Assembly: GCA_015657535.1 (NCBI GenBank)
Contig: JADHZB010002075.1
Span: forward strand, 15,363-52,525
Direction of reading: 5' to 3'
DNA from: Nephromyces sp. MM_2019
Taxonomy: Eukaryota; Apicomplexa; Aconoidasida; Nephromycida
DNA: 37,163 nucleotides
The translations under genes and the position numbers were made by a program. Of this stretch, positions 10,801-19,600 are shown piece after piece. Positions within the stretch are counted from its first letter, which is position 1. Every line of letters begins with the position of its first letter. The notes beneath the pieces were generated by a model. It saw only the letters and a program-made list of their open reading frames with translations. It was not told where the DNA came from and ran no database searches.

Positions 10801-11040
10801 GGCATGATCTACAGATTGTACGCCTGCTGTTCGTCAGGAGTGATGCTTTATATTGCCATAGAGTATGCCTTCGCCTTCATTATAAAGGCTTTACTTTGCT
10901 ACATAGGTCCTTTTTATTACCTTTTAAATTGTATGCAAAAACAAATTCCGTTTTTGGTGTCCCTGCTGGGTTTGGCTTTAAAGTGCATACGTTTTGGGTA
11001 TATTCAATTTTTGTGCAATTTTTCGCATAAAAGCCATTAA
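404..11040 (+). CDS. Gene A: giant glycine-rich / ephrin-receptor-like Cys-rich multi-pass membrane protein, 5' partial
   Basis: Spliced model: 404-4879, 5295-6629, 7040-7820, 8622-8694, 9671-9836, 10122-10168, 10635-10719, 10802-11040 (TAA). Every junction is GT...AG and the phases agree throughout (1,1,2,0,1,0,1), giving about 2,399 residues with the N-terminus missing. From memory of the family, the order glycine-rich repeats, GCC2/GCC3-type Cys-rich module, one helix, a conserved domain with PW and GDGSY motifs, then a C-terminal helix bundle matches the plant glycine-rich proteins typified by Arabidopsis At5g11700/At5g47020. Those are about 1,400-1,480 residues; this one is longer because of low-complexity inserts. 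No enzymatic function is known. It is probably a surface or endomembrane protein. The 3' end is uncertain: splicing from 10906 to 11518-11585 would give another terminus. Confidence 0.72.
2629..2757 (+). other. G-run cluster in coding strand (potential G-quadruplex)
   Basis: Runs of 4 to 9 G occur repeatedly within about 130 bases of exon 1, on the coding strand, and encode consecutive glycines of the second glycine-rich segment. The spacing allows G-quadruplex folding in DNA or mRNA. The runs are also slippage-prone in replication and sequencing, so small length errors here could change the frame. Confidence 0.6.
4880..5294 (+). other. Gene A intron 1 with two near-identical acceptors
   Basis: The donor is GTGAGT at 4880. 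The acceptor TTTGCAG ends at 5294 and keeps the frame. A second acceptor, CTCTTGCAG, ends at 5192, exactly 102 bases upstream. Both are followed by CTACT and then TCTTTAGA(G/C). Use of the upstream site stays in frame for 17 codons and then meets TAA at 5243-5245. Confidence 0.7.
5295..6629 (+). CDS. Gene A exon 2
   Basis: The exon starts G|CT and ends AATGAAG|GTGAGT, phase 1 on both sides, so it is symmetric. The first 220 codons are Ser/Pro/Arg-rich and probably disordered. From about 6018 the sequence becomes ordered: GWGFNDFSLEDFIQWWWW, then an Arg-rich helix, RFGLIF, and a Cys-containing block (about 6170-6290). In the plant relatives this part lies between the conserved cytosolic domain and the C-terminal membrane bundle. 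The final 80 codons are again acidic and Ser-rich. Family-level homology of this exon alone is weak; its assignment rests on phase and position. Confidence 0.68.
6630..7039 (+). other. Gene A intron 2 with TG tract and coding-like fragments
   Basis: The donor GTGAGT at 6630 is followed at once by a (TG)11 tract (6642-6663). The acceptor GGTTAG ends at 7039 and gives a phase-consistent join (phase 1). Inside, 6700-6800 reads as protein-like sequence in the joining frame (G|CT at 6700) until TGA at 6801. A second coding-like stretch lies in another frame at about 6800-6968, interrupted by TGA at 6881. A 27-nt symmetric mini-exon, 6700-6726 with donor A|GTGAGA, is possible. I treat the region as an intron with possible relic or alternative exon sequence. 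Confidence 0.5.
7040..7820 (+). CDS. Gene A exon 3: linker and first C-terminal membrane helices
   Basis: The exon starts G|CTGCTC (phase 1) and ends CTAAACAG|GTGGGA (phase 2). The first 200 codons are hydrophilic and Ser/Glu-rich. From about 7650 to 7810 two hydrophobic segments appear: one around LIFFAGQARAFVGL, the other around FCIFLIIFREIYVVFSF, ending CLPGSLLLASTANYLN. They begin the C-terminal membrane bundle. Reading through the donor would stop at TGA 7846-7848 and give a shorter protein without the later helices. The clean phase match with the next exon argues for splicing. Confidence 0.65.
8048..8134 (+). other. Possible cassette exon inside gene A intron 3
   Basis: TTTTTAG at 8047 and T|GTAAGC at 8134/8135 bracket 87 bases (29 codons, symmetric phase 1) that read as AALWGRLGSIGWALLHL followed by a charged end. 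This looks like a membrane helix. The enclosing intron is phase 2, so inclusion with the main donor would shift the frame. Only a different upstream donor, such as CCG G|GTAGTC near 7779, would fit. It is weak evidence. Confidence 0.2.
8373..8389. repeat. (CA)n microsatellite in intron 3
   Basis: A CA dinucleotide run lies within a longer CACA-rich stretch (about 8335-8390) of gene A intron 3 (7821-8621). Apart from this and the 8048-8134 candidate, the intron shows nothing else. Confidence 0.9.
8622..8694 (+). CDS. Gene A exon 4: membrane helix
   Basis: The 73-nt exon is bracketed by TTTTTCCAG at 8621 and ACAG|GTAGTT at 8695. It joins at phase 2 and ends at phase 0. It encodes a hydrophobic helix, YLLVSSLILLQALNSMMLV, followed by MQFIQ. 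With the next exon it forms a motif like LQ-YS in the plant family's C-terminal bundle. It is too short to find without splice reasoning. The following intron (8695-9670, 976 bases) contains no other exon I can defend. Confidence 0.65.
9671..9836 (+). CDS. Gene A exon 5: membrane helices
   Basis: The acceptor TTCTTTGCAG is strong, and the donor is GCGG|GTTAGT (phase 0 to phase 1). It encodes YYSTSPALLYFVLLFPPLAD followed by a second hydrophobic stretch, FGVIWILLS, and a polar end, FASFLNTAA. The pattern aligns by eye with the plant C-terminal segment in which YS is followed by a helix ending in a PL/PxG turn. The frame is open throughout, and the phase matches exons 4 and 6. Confidence 0.68.
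10122..10168 (+). CDS. Gene A exon 6 (microexon, hydrophilic loop)
   Basis: The 47-nt exon lies between TCTTGCAG at 10121 and ATCCAG|GTAGTT at 10169. It restores the phase from 1 to 0 and encodes a polar loop, EHCNEPPEDAKSSSIQ. Its reality rests on the two good splice sites and the exact phase fit with both neighbours. Confidence 0.55.
10635..10719 (+). CDS. Gene A exon 7
   Basis: An 85-nt exon with acceptor TTTAAG at 10634 and a canonical donor AAATA|GTAAGT at 10720. It encodes KQIFEEDRLFSTSLDGIVSF and then TNRVHWKN, a soluble stretch that leads directly into the RLYA helix of the next exon. The phase goes from 0 to 1. In the plant family this is the position of the loop before the A-R-x-YALWN helix. 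Confidence 0.62.
10802..11040 (+). CDS. Gene A exon 8: terminal membrane helices, stop TAA
   Basis: The acceptor is CTTTTTTCAG at 10801. The exon encodes SMIYRLYACCSSGVMLYIAI followed by a hydrophobic helix ending KALLCYIG. This matches the last helix pair of the plant family (R-x-YALWN...). If unspliced, the exon continues for 44 codons of mixed hydrophobic sequence to TAA at 11038-11040. A weak donor, ATAG|GTCC at 10906/10907, would instead join in phase to 11518. Confidence 0.6.
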
Positions 11041-11517
11041 TTATATGAATTCATGTAAGTGGAGAATGCTCAATGATAAAATATGTATCCTTATTTAATG
11101 CTCTAACATGGAAAGAATCCACCATTGATACCTATAAAAAGATCTATTTCAATATTAATTCTGATACTTTCATGATAAGCAGCGGTTTAGATATGTGTGT
11201 GCTTGCCATGATGTAGTATTTTTTAAATGCTGAAAAGGCATTTGTTATTCTTTAATATAACTAAATCTCCTTTACACCACCTTGTGTGTGCAACTGCTGT
11301 TGTGCTCATTTTTATGTTTGTAATACTGCTTGTTTGTATGAATTTTTCTGCATATACGCTCGTAGAATGCTGTATGTGAGCCTTTTTGGTACTTTGTTTT
11401 CTTTTGAAGTGCGTCTTTTTATGTGTCGTACTGTTTTCATGTGATTTTGAACTTTAGGCATGCTACATTGCCTTCATTTAAGTTGAAAGCACTGTTTTTA
11501 TGGAGGCTTCTGTTCAG

Positions 11518-11585
11518 GAAATATGCTGATCACTGACACGGAGTCGAGGAAGAATTTGATTGAGGAATATGAGACCTTTGGGTAG
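11518..11585 (+). CDS. Alternative terminal exon of gene A
   Basis: The acceptor CTGTTCAG ends at 11517. The frame then reads NMLITDTESRKNLIEEYETF to a TAG at 11583-11585. The phase matches the 10906 donor (phase 1). The short acidic, aromatic tail resembles the end of the plant proteins as I recall them (a charged helix ending near an ELF motif). That makes this a credible true C-terminus, giving about 2,377 residues overall. The weak GTCCTT donor is the main doubt. Confidence 0.4.
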
Positions 11586-13120
11586 CCTTAAGCCCGTCAA
11601 GAACCTAATTTTACGGGACAATTGCTAAAATTTCCTTATGTTGTGGAAATGATCTTTGCTAGGATTTCTTCATCTTGTGGAAATAATCTTCACTAACATC
11701 TTCTCATACGCCAGAAATCATCTTCCAAATTTCTAACCCAGTATAAAGTATAAATCCCTGTTATAAAGGTGATATCTAGTGCCGTAAGAACAGGAGGAAA
11801 TTTAGTATTTTTGGCGTAAATAGTGACGATAGCTATAGCACACTTTGAGACTTTCTAGCAATGTATAGCATAAAAGGTATTAAGGATAAAAATGCTATCA
11901 AAGCCGCTACTAGTATGTCATCAATTCTATTTTCTGTTAAAAAATGTTGCCGTTACTAGCAAAAGCATCACTACTACTACCCACATGTATTAAGCTAGAA
12001 ACCTTCTTCTACCACTTGCATTGCGTTGCCGCGAGTGTATACTACAATACAAGACTACCGTTGATATTATTGCTGGTATATATATCAATAAGTTAAAATA
12101 TAAGCCTCTGTAGGAATGGATGAAAAAGAAGCTTCCTTTTAACTCAATATTTGCTTCCATTTGCGAATAGCTTCAGAATTTTAAGATAAAAATAAGCTGT
12201 TACTCCTTGAGGAGAAAAACATCTTTAGCGTTTCAGCCTAGAGAGATTGCTACTTTCTACCATTTTAATTTTATTAATTTACAAACGATTAGAGCCGTTT
12301 GAAGGCTTTTTTTCGCTGGACTTTCCAAGCTCTCTTGCAAACAACTTTCTTCCTCTGATCTTTCGCTATAAACGAAAATCAGCTAAAATCCTTAATACCC
12401 TAGAAATATATATTCTTGCAGAGCCGTGTTTAGCATATAGGGTTGAATTTTTTTAAAAATAACCTTAACCTTATTTTTTTACCCATAGAATGACCTGTTA
12501 TTTGTAGATAAACTAGCAATACAAAAAAGGCTACCGTGTGTGTTCTCTGAGTGAGCCATTCATTATCCTTGAGAATTCTTGATTTGCGTTTCGCTGTGAC
12601 CTGCGAGAGAAACCTGCTACGATTTCTCCATGTACTTCACCATCTGCTCGACCCTTGAAGTTATTCTCTGCTAGGAAGTTTTTCTTTATGCAGGTCCGAT
12701 AAAAGCATTGATTTTTTTGTTACTTTAAATCAGTATTATACTGTGTGTGTAGCAATTATTGTAAATAGGCAACCTTCTTGCTTTGCAAAAGGTCTCTTTT
12801 CATCACGGAATATCCAGGCCCAGGCTTGATTTCTCTTTAGATTACATCTAATAGGCATAATTCGAAACTAGCAGGACTAGTAAGTGATTTATCTATTATG
12901 CATACAAGCTCTCTTCCAAAAAATGTGTTTGAGAAGTAGGTATGCTTTAATGCTCTTTGAGGAAAGACAATTTTTTGGTTAAGCGGATCCTGTGCAGAGG
13001 TTGGTGTGGGTACTCACAATTTCCCAATCTTTCATTTTGCCTTGTATTGATGTGTGAAACATTTAGCAGTGACCTCTGTTATCCCAACCCAATCCCACTG
13101 AGGAGAATTTTTCTAAGAGA
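11586..13120. other. Intergenic AT-rich sequence
   Basis: No gene is supported here. Short open frames (for example 12247-12456) lack splice or compositional support. A degenerate repetition of about 33 bases occurs at about 11630-11730, with shared TTGTGGAAAT and ATCTTC(A/T) words. No RNA gene was recognised. Confidence 0.6.
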
Positions 13121-13312
13121 TGTAGAATAAGCTAGGTGCGGCACATGCATGTTTAGAAAGGTGTGAGTGCAGCACACTAGTGTCTAGAACGGGCTGATTC
13201 CAGCACAATAGCATCTAGAACGGGTTAAATCCACCACACTACCTACTATATAGAACGAGCTAATTCCAGCACGCTAATATCTAGAGCGTGCTAACTCTAG
13301 CACACTGGTGTG
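13121..13312. repeat. Degenerate tandem repeat, about six units of 31-35 bp
   Basis: Units share a TAGAA(C)GGGCTNA core followed by TCCAGCACA and a CTA-containing spacer. Starts are near 13121, 13152, 13183, 13214, 13249 and 13281. Divergence among units is high, so the array is old or under weak constraint. Confidence 0.75.
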
Positions 13313-14351
13313 TGCATCATGTTTTGGCGTTGGAGGAAAATATTATTCACAGATGATTCTATAAATCCTGGAAATTCGGGTGCAACGTTCATGAACCTTA
13401 AAGGGCGATTTGATGGCTATTAATACTACAATCTACTCTAAAAGTGGAGGAGGAAATGTTTTTGCTGATCACCAGCTATTATTGGTATTGCTTTTGAAAT
13501 TTCCTCTAATTATCCGCTGGGAATGATTCACCACATCGTTAATCGCGTGCTCTACAGAGGTATAAAAAAGGAAATGCGTTTAGGAACGCCTTCTTATACA
13601 TCAATTAACTAAGACGGAGGGATATTTGAAGCCACTAATTTGTAAGGAGTAATGTGGGTATATAGGTATAGCTGTGAAGCCCGATAGCAAGCAAAAAACA
13701 GAATTGTACCCAAAGCAACAAAAGTGCATATAAGCAGGGGGAACGGTATAAGATGAAAAGGGAGAACAAACTCCCGGGATAGGCAATTATTTTCTGATTT
13801 ACAACACACGCGGGAAAGCTTTGTTCTAGCTTTTGTCTTGATATGAAGCAGTCTAGTCGAGTATGTCCAAGTGTGAACAACCTGTCGTACTTTAGCTTCT
13901 TCCTGCCCATGGCCAGATGAGTATCCAGTGCTTTATTGTTTGTAGGGATGCACATAACAAATGAACCCTATATTTCTCTTTCTGTGCGTAGCATTTTTTG
14001 CGTGCTTGCAAAGGAGTGTTCATACCTAGCATAAGTTTAATAATTAGCTGATGAATCTTTGATGTACCTATCCAAGTATCCATAAAGAAAACTGTCAAGT
14101 GCTTATTCAAGCTCTTATACATGCCATGGTACCTAATTTCATTGGAATAACGATTTGGACCATCATTTTCCTTCTGTTTTTAATAAAAGGGGTAGGCTAA
14201 CCCAAAAAATTGCAAGAAACGAAATTTCTCTTTGGTTTTCCTGACAGAGATAGTGTCTCTAGGCATTCTTTCTCCACGCCAGTACTGTTGCTAATCATTT
14301 GAGTTAGCGTTTGCATTATGATGAACCCCGTAAAAACTCCCTCGAGAAACG
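13313..14351. other. Intergenic, no supported gene
   Basis: Minus-strand frames are open over 13601-13955 in more than one register, up to 106 codons with a hydrophobic end. There are no convincing splice sites, start context or recognisable motifs. I do not call a gene. Confidence 0.5.
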
Positions 14352-14410
14352 TTGGTTGTACGAATTCTGATGTTTTCACCGGTCAAATACATCAGGATTC
14401 GTACAACCAA
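14352..14410. repeat. 22-bp inverted repeat with 15-nt loop (hairpin)
   Basis: The left arm (14352-14373) and right arm (14389-14410) are reverse complements at 21 of 22 positions, with a T/C difference in GAATTC versus GAATCC. The 15-nt loop contains ACCGGT. No target duplication or transposase is visible next to it. It could be a miniature element tip pair, a small-RNA precursor, or a cruciform. Confidence 0.85.
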
Positions 14411-16657
14411 ATTATAGCCATTTAACTGATTTAGGCCGAAATTCGTCCAGGTACTGTATTCTACTCCGATTCATGCAGAAAATTTTATTGCAGATGTTGC
14501 TTTGTTCATTCTAGTCTTAAAGTGCGTGTGACGGCGGGTAAGTCTCGGGAAATTTCACCGAATCTCCACCTTTTGGCAGGTATTCTCAGCATTGTAGTGG
14601 CATGAATTAGTCTTAAAAAATCTTTATTGCGGAGACCAGAAATGCAATTAGCCGAACAATCTTAGCAATGTGCCTACCGCCTGTTATGCCAACAATGCCT
14701 GAACCTAAGATTTAAGCAGTCATGCTAGAGGCATTTCACATCATCACATTTCTCTCCCAGTCAAAGTGTATTTGGGAAATATATTTGGTTGCATGAAGCT
14801 ATTTGGCACGAAAAAAAAATATATAAGGCAATGTTGCCTCTACGAGCTAGAGGCTTTTAACCCACTCTATATACTATAGAGTCACAATCAGGAAGGATTT
14901 CGACCTTTCCTATTTCTGCTACCAGTATTCCTGGATTCGAGCGGTTCTTCATTCTCAAGCAGTATATTCTCCCGTCTTATTGCTTGCTGGTCACGGATCT
15001 CCATGCCATTCAACTTGCTCCTGAGGATGAAGAGAAAGAAAGAAATTATGACAACCGTTTTCACTTTTTCATGATTAAAAGTTTTTCTGGACGAAATTTA
15101 GTCCGTCGTATGCAGCTTTTTTACGGCATTTTCAGGTGATTACGCCTAGTTATTAGCTTCATATATAGGCATAGTTGGGACAAAAAGCTTTTTGCTCGAG
15201 TGAATCCAGTCGTGTCGTATATTGCATGCATAAAAAGGCATCTCGTTTGATGCAAGGGCGAAAACATCGTTTAACAACTGAAGGATCTTTTCCTTTTGTG
15301 TGTGCTACGCTTAATCTGCTAATTTCAAATGTTTGAGTAGCACAAAACAGAAATTATAGTAACAGCTTCTTTCCCTTCGAACCCTTAATGCAAGCTGCAT
15401 TACATTTTATCAAAATTTTGGGAGACTGCTTTCAAGAAAAAATACATTTTTCTTAAAAAAGATAACAAATTTCCTAGTAGTATATGTATAATTAAATCAT
15501 TTTATTTTCCCTATTTGGAATGTTTTAGCATGGTATGCTGCTGCAATGTATCATATCAGGTGCCTCTGTCATAGCTGATAGATATGGCAATCACTATGAT
15601 GTAAATAGAGGGGATACGTTTTTTTTTCCTTCAAATCACTTTTTTATAACTACAGTATATGATAAATAATTAAGTATGCTAGTGAAAGATTATTTTTAGA
15701 GTTCCACAATATAGGTGCCTGGCCCAAAGTTAACCGAGGGCAGATTTCTTCAATATATCACTAAGCGATGCGATGACTGGCAAATTATAAATCAGTCCTA
15801 AAAGTGAATCATGCTTCGTAGCAAGTGGTACATAGTTTTTCGAATTTTTCCATTAGTAAAAATTTTACGTACAGGCTGTATTCATTCTCGTCTTCTCTGT
15901 AGTTTGGAGAGGTTGCTTCGTACATATCAGCGTAGATCTTCTTGGTACTTGAGTATATATCTGCAAATTTCATGCGAAAGCAAAAAATATTGTAATTTGG
16001 TGACCAGTTTCAAATTTTAGCGAAGAAGCAAATAACGATGTCTTTCGAAAAAACCCCTCTTATAAGTTTGAGTATGAAATTTTGCAAAGAAAGATATATC
16101 TTAGGTTTTTGACTCTGTCAGGTATGATGCGTATATGCAGATTGTTTTTTCATCCCTCTCTACCGGCCCACCGTATCATTTTCAAATACAGTATATAATC
16201 GAAGTCTGTCGCTTTCATTTTTTTTCTTGTGCTATTCGTAAGAAAATCCTGCCATACTTATTGCTGTATCAAAATTGTGGGTATTTTTTTAAGAGCTTTT
16301 CCTGCTCCCATAAATATTTAATAAGCAAACTCCATCATAGTGCCACGGCTAGTTTAGGTGGGAATTATTGCAAACAACCCAATTTGCAGCTGGTGCGCCA
16401 AAAGTCTATCTACCTAAAGTATAATGTCACTCAATTTATATTGAAGTAAATGCATCACTTGAAATTGATGCTCCTGTTGTAATTCTCTACTGAATGCTCA
16501 TATTGTTCAGCCATCTTAGGTGACAAATTAATTTTTGCTATTTTGATAAAAATAGCCCTTTTTTATAATATGATCACCATAAATAAATGTGTGACGCATC
16601 ATAGAAATATTTTTTTTTTTGCAAAAATTTGTGCTTATCCTTTCCGCTAATATCACT
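14411..16657. other. Intergenic AT-rich sequence between convergent genes A and B
   Basis: Open frames at 15811-16020 and 16135-16449 on the plus strand lack family features or splice context. A single good donor-like site, GGCGG|GTAAGT near 14537, has no supporting exon chain. This region should contain the 3' ends of genes A and B. Confidence 0.5.
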
Positions 16658-19600
16658 TTAGTAGTCCTCGCTAGTTATAATCCCGTATGAGCAGAATTCT
16701 TGTTATTCTAGAATGATATAAATACACAAGAGTCTTATTAGGTTGTTTTTACCTTTGCGAGCCTCTTCCTCAAGCCTTTCCTTATCTTGTAATGCCGCCG
16801 CTATAAAAAAAAAGGCAAGTTGGATTGTTATGCTAAGGAACCTTTTAGAGTTCCGAAAGAATTGTGACATCTGCAGCTCTCCACATTTGAATATGCGGAT
16901 GTTTGAGGCTTCAAATTTAGTCAATATATAATGCTTACACTGAGAGTATGCAAGTGTATTACCAGTTTTTACCGCCTAATTTAAGGAAAAATTCATTGTT
17001 TCTATACATTAATTTGAGTCCTTGGGGCTTGCACTTCTTGAGAAGGGAATTCTCCCAAAAAAATAATGGTACTGCACATTAGCTACACTTGTGCATTACG
17101 CATACAAGTGGTTCAACTAGGCTGATGCCTTATGTGCATAATGAATGGAGCTCTTGCTTTCTTTCTTATCAGCATGAATTCGTGGCATGGATTTGTTGCT
17201 TTTTAAAGAAACTAGATTAATCTGTTGGCACTCACCTCTCTCAGCGGCTTTAATCTGTGCTAGCTCGGGGTTGGTCTGCAAAAAATTGAAACTCTCCATC
17301 CATAGTATAACGTGCATACTAACGCTCCCTGTGCCTCGTACTATTACACGAGATTAATATGAAATTTCAGTTTAAAATGACTGGCTTTTTAAAATCAAAA
17401 AATGCCTAAATTCCTCAGCTACATGCGCAAATATTGTATAACAGAGGCTAGAGTCTTATTCATATACCACCTTTTTTTTAATTAACAAAAGCAGTTTTTT
17501 GCCGGAGTTCAGCACGGCATAACACCTGAAGGTATCTCCTGTACGATTCATTGAAGGCAAAGCTTTTTAAACTTAAAATTGCAAAGCAAACCATAGTTTT
17601 CGTTTCTTAAATGAAAAGTTATTCTAACAGAAACTAGAACAGCGGCTGTAATGGTACTAATATTTATATTCACAAATATGGTAGTAATACTTATATCCAC
17701 GAATTTTCAACTGAAGTTTGCAGATAGTCGCCTAGGCATGTTAATTCTCGGCAGCGAAATTCTTATGATACTGTGAACAGACCTAATTACGCTACTTACC
17801 TGCTTTTTGTACACTCCTCCGGCTGTCATATCTTCTTCATACCTGGAACGTATAGTAAAATCATTGTTTGATCTAGTACATTTGGGTAATGAAATAAATT
17901 GTGCCGCTCTTGGGTGCTTTCTAGGGTTGATTTATGTTTTTTTTTGCTGCTTTGCATCACTTTTTAGGCATTAACATATGTCTAGGATATACTTGAAAAT
18001 TCTTCAGGGAATGGCTAAACAAGGTATATCGTCGACGCTATGCTTTGGTTGACAAAAAAGCGGAAAAGTCAACATAAGCACTTTAGTAAATATATTTTTT
18101 TATTGCGGATCGATTAAGTACTTTTTCTCTAAAATGAAAGATATGCTCGATATTAGTACTCCTTTTAACATAGCTTACAAAATAACAAAAAATGGGGAGT
18201 AACTAAGTAAAATTTACAATGAGCTCGATTGGTTCACAAAAATGCAACGATGCCTTCTTATAAACGGGTGTTTAATTTGAGAAAAAATTTCAGGCATTTT
18301 CTAGCTTAAATGTAATTGATTATATTAAAATAGGCAATTTTCAGCCCTGATAGGCAATTCTTTTAGTTCGTACAGCTTGAAATCTCACATTTAGAAAGGA
18401 AGAAATAGTGAATTTAATGGGAAGGTTTCTTTCATCGATTTTCTTAACATTTCGCAACAAAATCATTAATGTGCTCCTTGGCAACTATTATTAGCCCAGG
18501 TCGCGATGTTATTTTAAATCTCCCATTACTTGGCGTATCTACAGAAGTGTCCCAATGCGATAACTATATATCTTTCCCGCGATTCAACTTGCAAATTAGC
18601 CAAGGCAATATACTTACGCTACTCTACTGGTTAGTATCCACGCTTCAATATATCGAACAGCTTTTTCCTGAAGCTTCTGCGTTGCAATAAAATGAAGTAA
18701 GAGGGAATTTATTTTTTAAAAAAAGAAATCAAAAAGGATGAGGAAATAGATTAATTTGAGAGGTACCACAGAAACTACGAGTCCATCAAAAGAGAAGCAC
18801 ATCTGCCTTCATTTGAAGCTGCTTCTTTTCATGCTACTGTGTACTTCAGCACTTTTAAGAGTAACCTGTCTTGCACAAATTATAATTGTAATGGGTAATG
18901 TAGCATATATGTGAAATTCGCACTAAGTTACCGTGCACTGCTTACTGATGCGCCGGTTTCAAAGCATTCGACCGTATACTTTTCAGCTGCTGAAATGCTG
19001 AATGAAATGACAAAAGAAGGTAGTAAAAAGATCTCTTTTCTTTAAAATAATGATTTTTTACATTTAAAGCATAGAAAAGAAACTATCTGGGCCCTAATGT
19101 AATAAATTGTACTTTATTCTTTAAATACTGTATACCAACAAGCACACTATTGAGAATGATGCCCATGCCCACAATAAAACCAAAAATTCATATTCCACCT
19201 TTTAAATCCCTTGATTGAAGGATCTCTTTTTTCAAGATTTGAAAGGGGAAGTTCCAGGAGAGAGGCATCTTGAACTTCTCCTATATGCCACATACATGTT
19301 GGATTATAGTACAATAGCTGTGAAAACTTTGAAAAGCAAAAAATTAATGGTATCTCTAACTTTTAGTACCAATTTTGGAGTTAGCGTCTTATAAAAATTA
19401 GGCTAAATGCATTAGATGACTTATAAAATTTGGGGGGACTTTCATACTTAAAGTAAGAGGAGGAGGATATCTGGATGGCTATTAAAGGTTTTGCAAAAAT
19501 GCTTCTCCGGTCCTATCACAGCTCTGTTGTGACTACCAATTCAAGTTTAAATACACATGGAAAAGAAATAGAAAATTAAATGTATTGAGAAAACAAGTGA

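Noticed and set aside
13635..13955. Minus-strand 106-codon open frame
   Set aside because: No splice sites, motifs or start context; neighbouring frames are equally open.
16135..16449. Plus-strand 104-codon open frame
   Set aside because: AT-rich composition, no recognisable motif and no exon partners.
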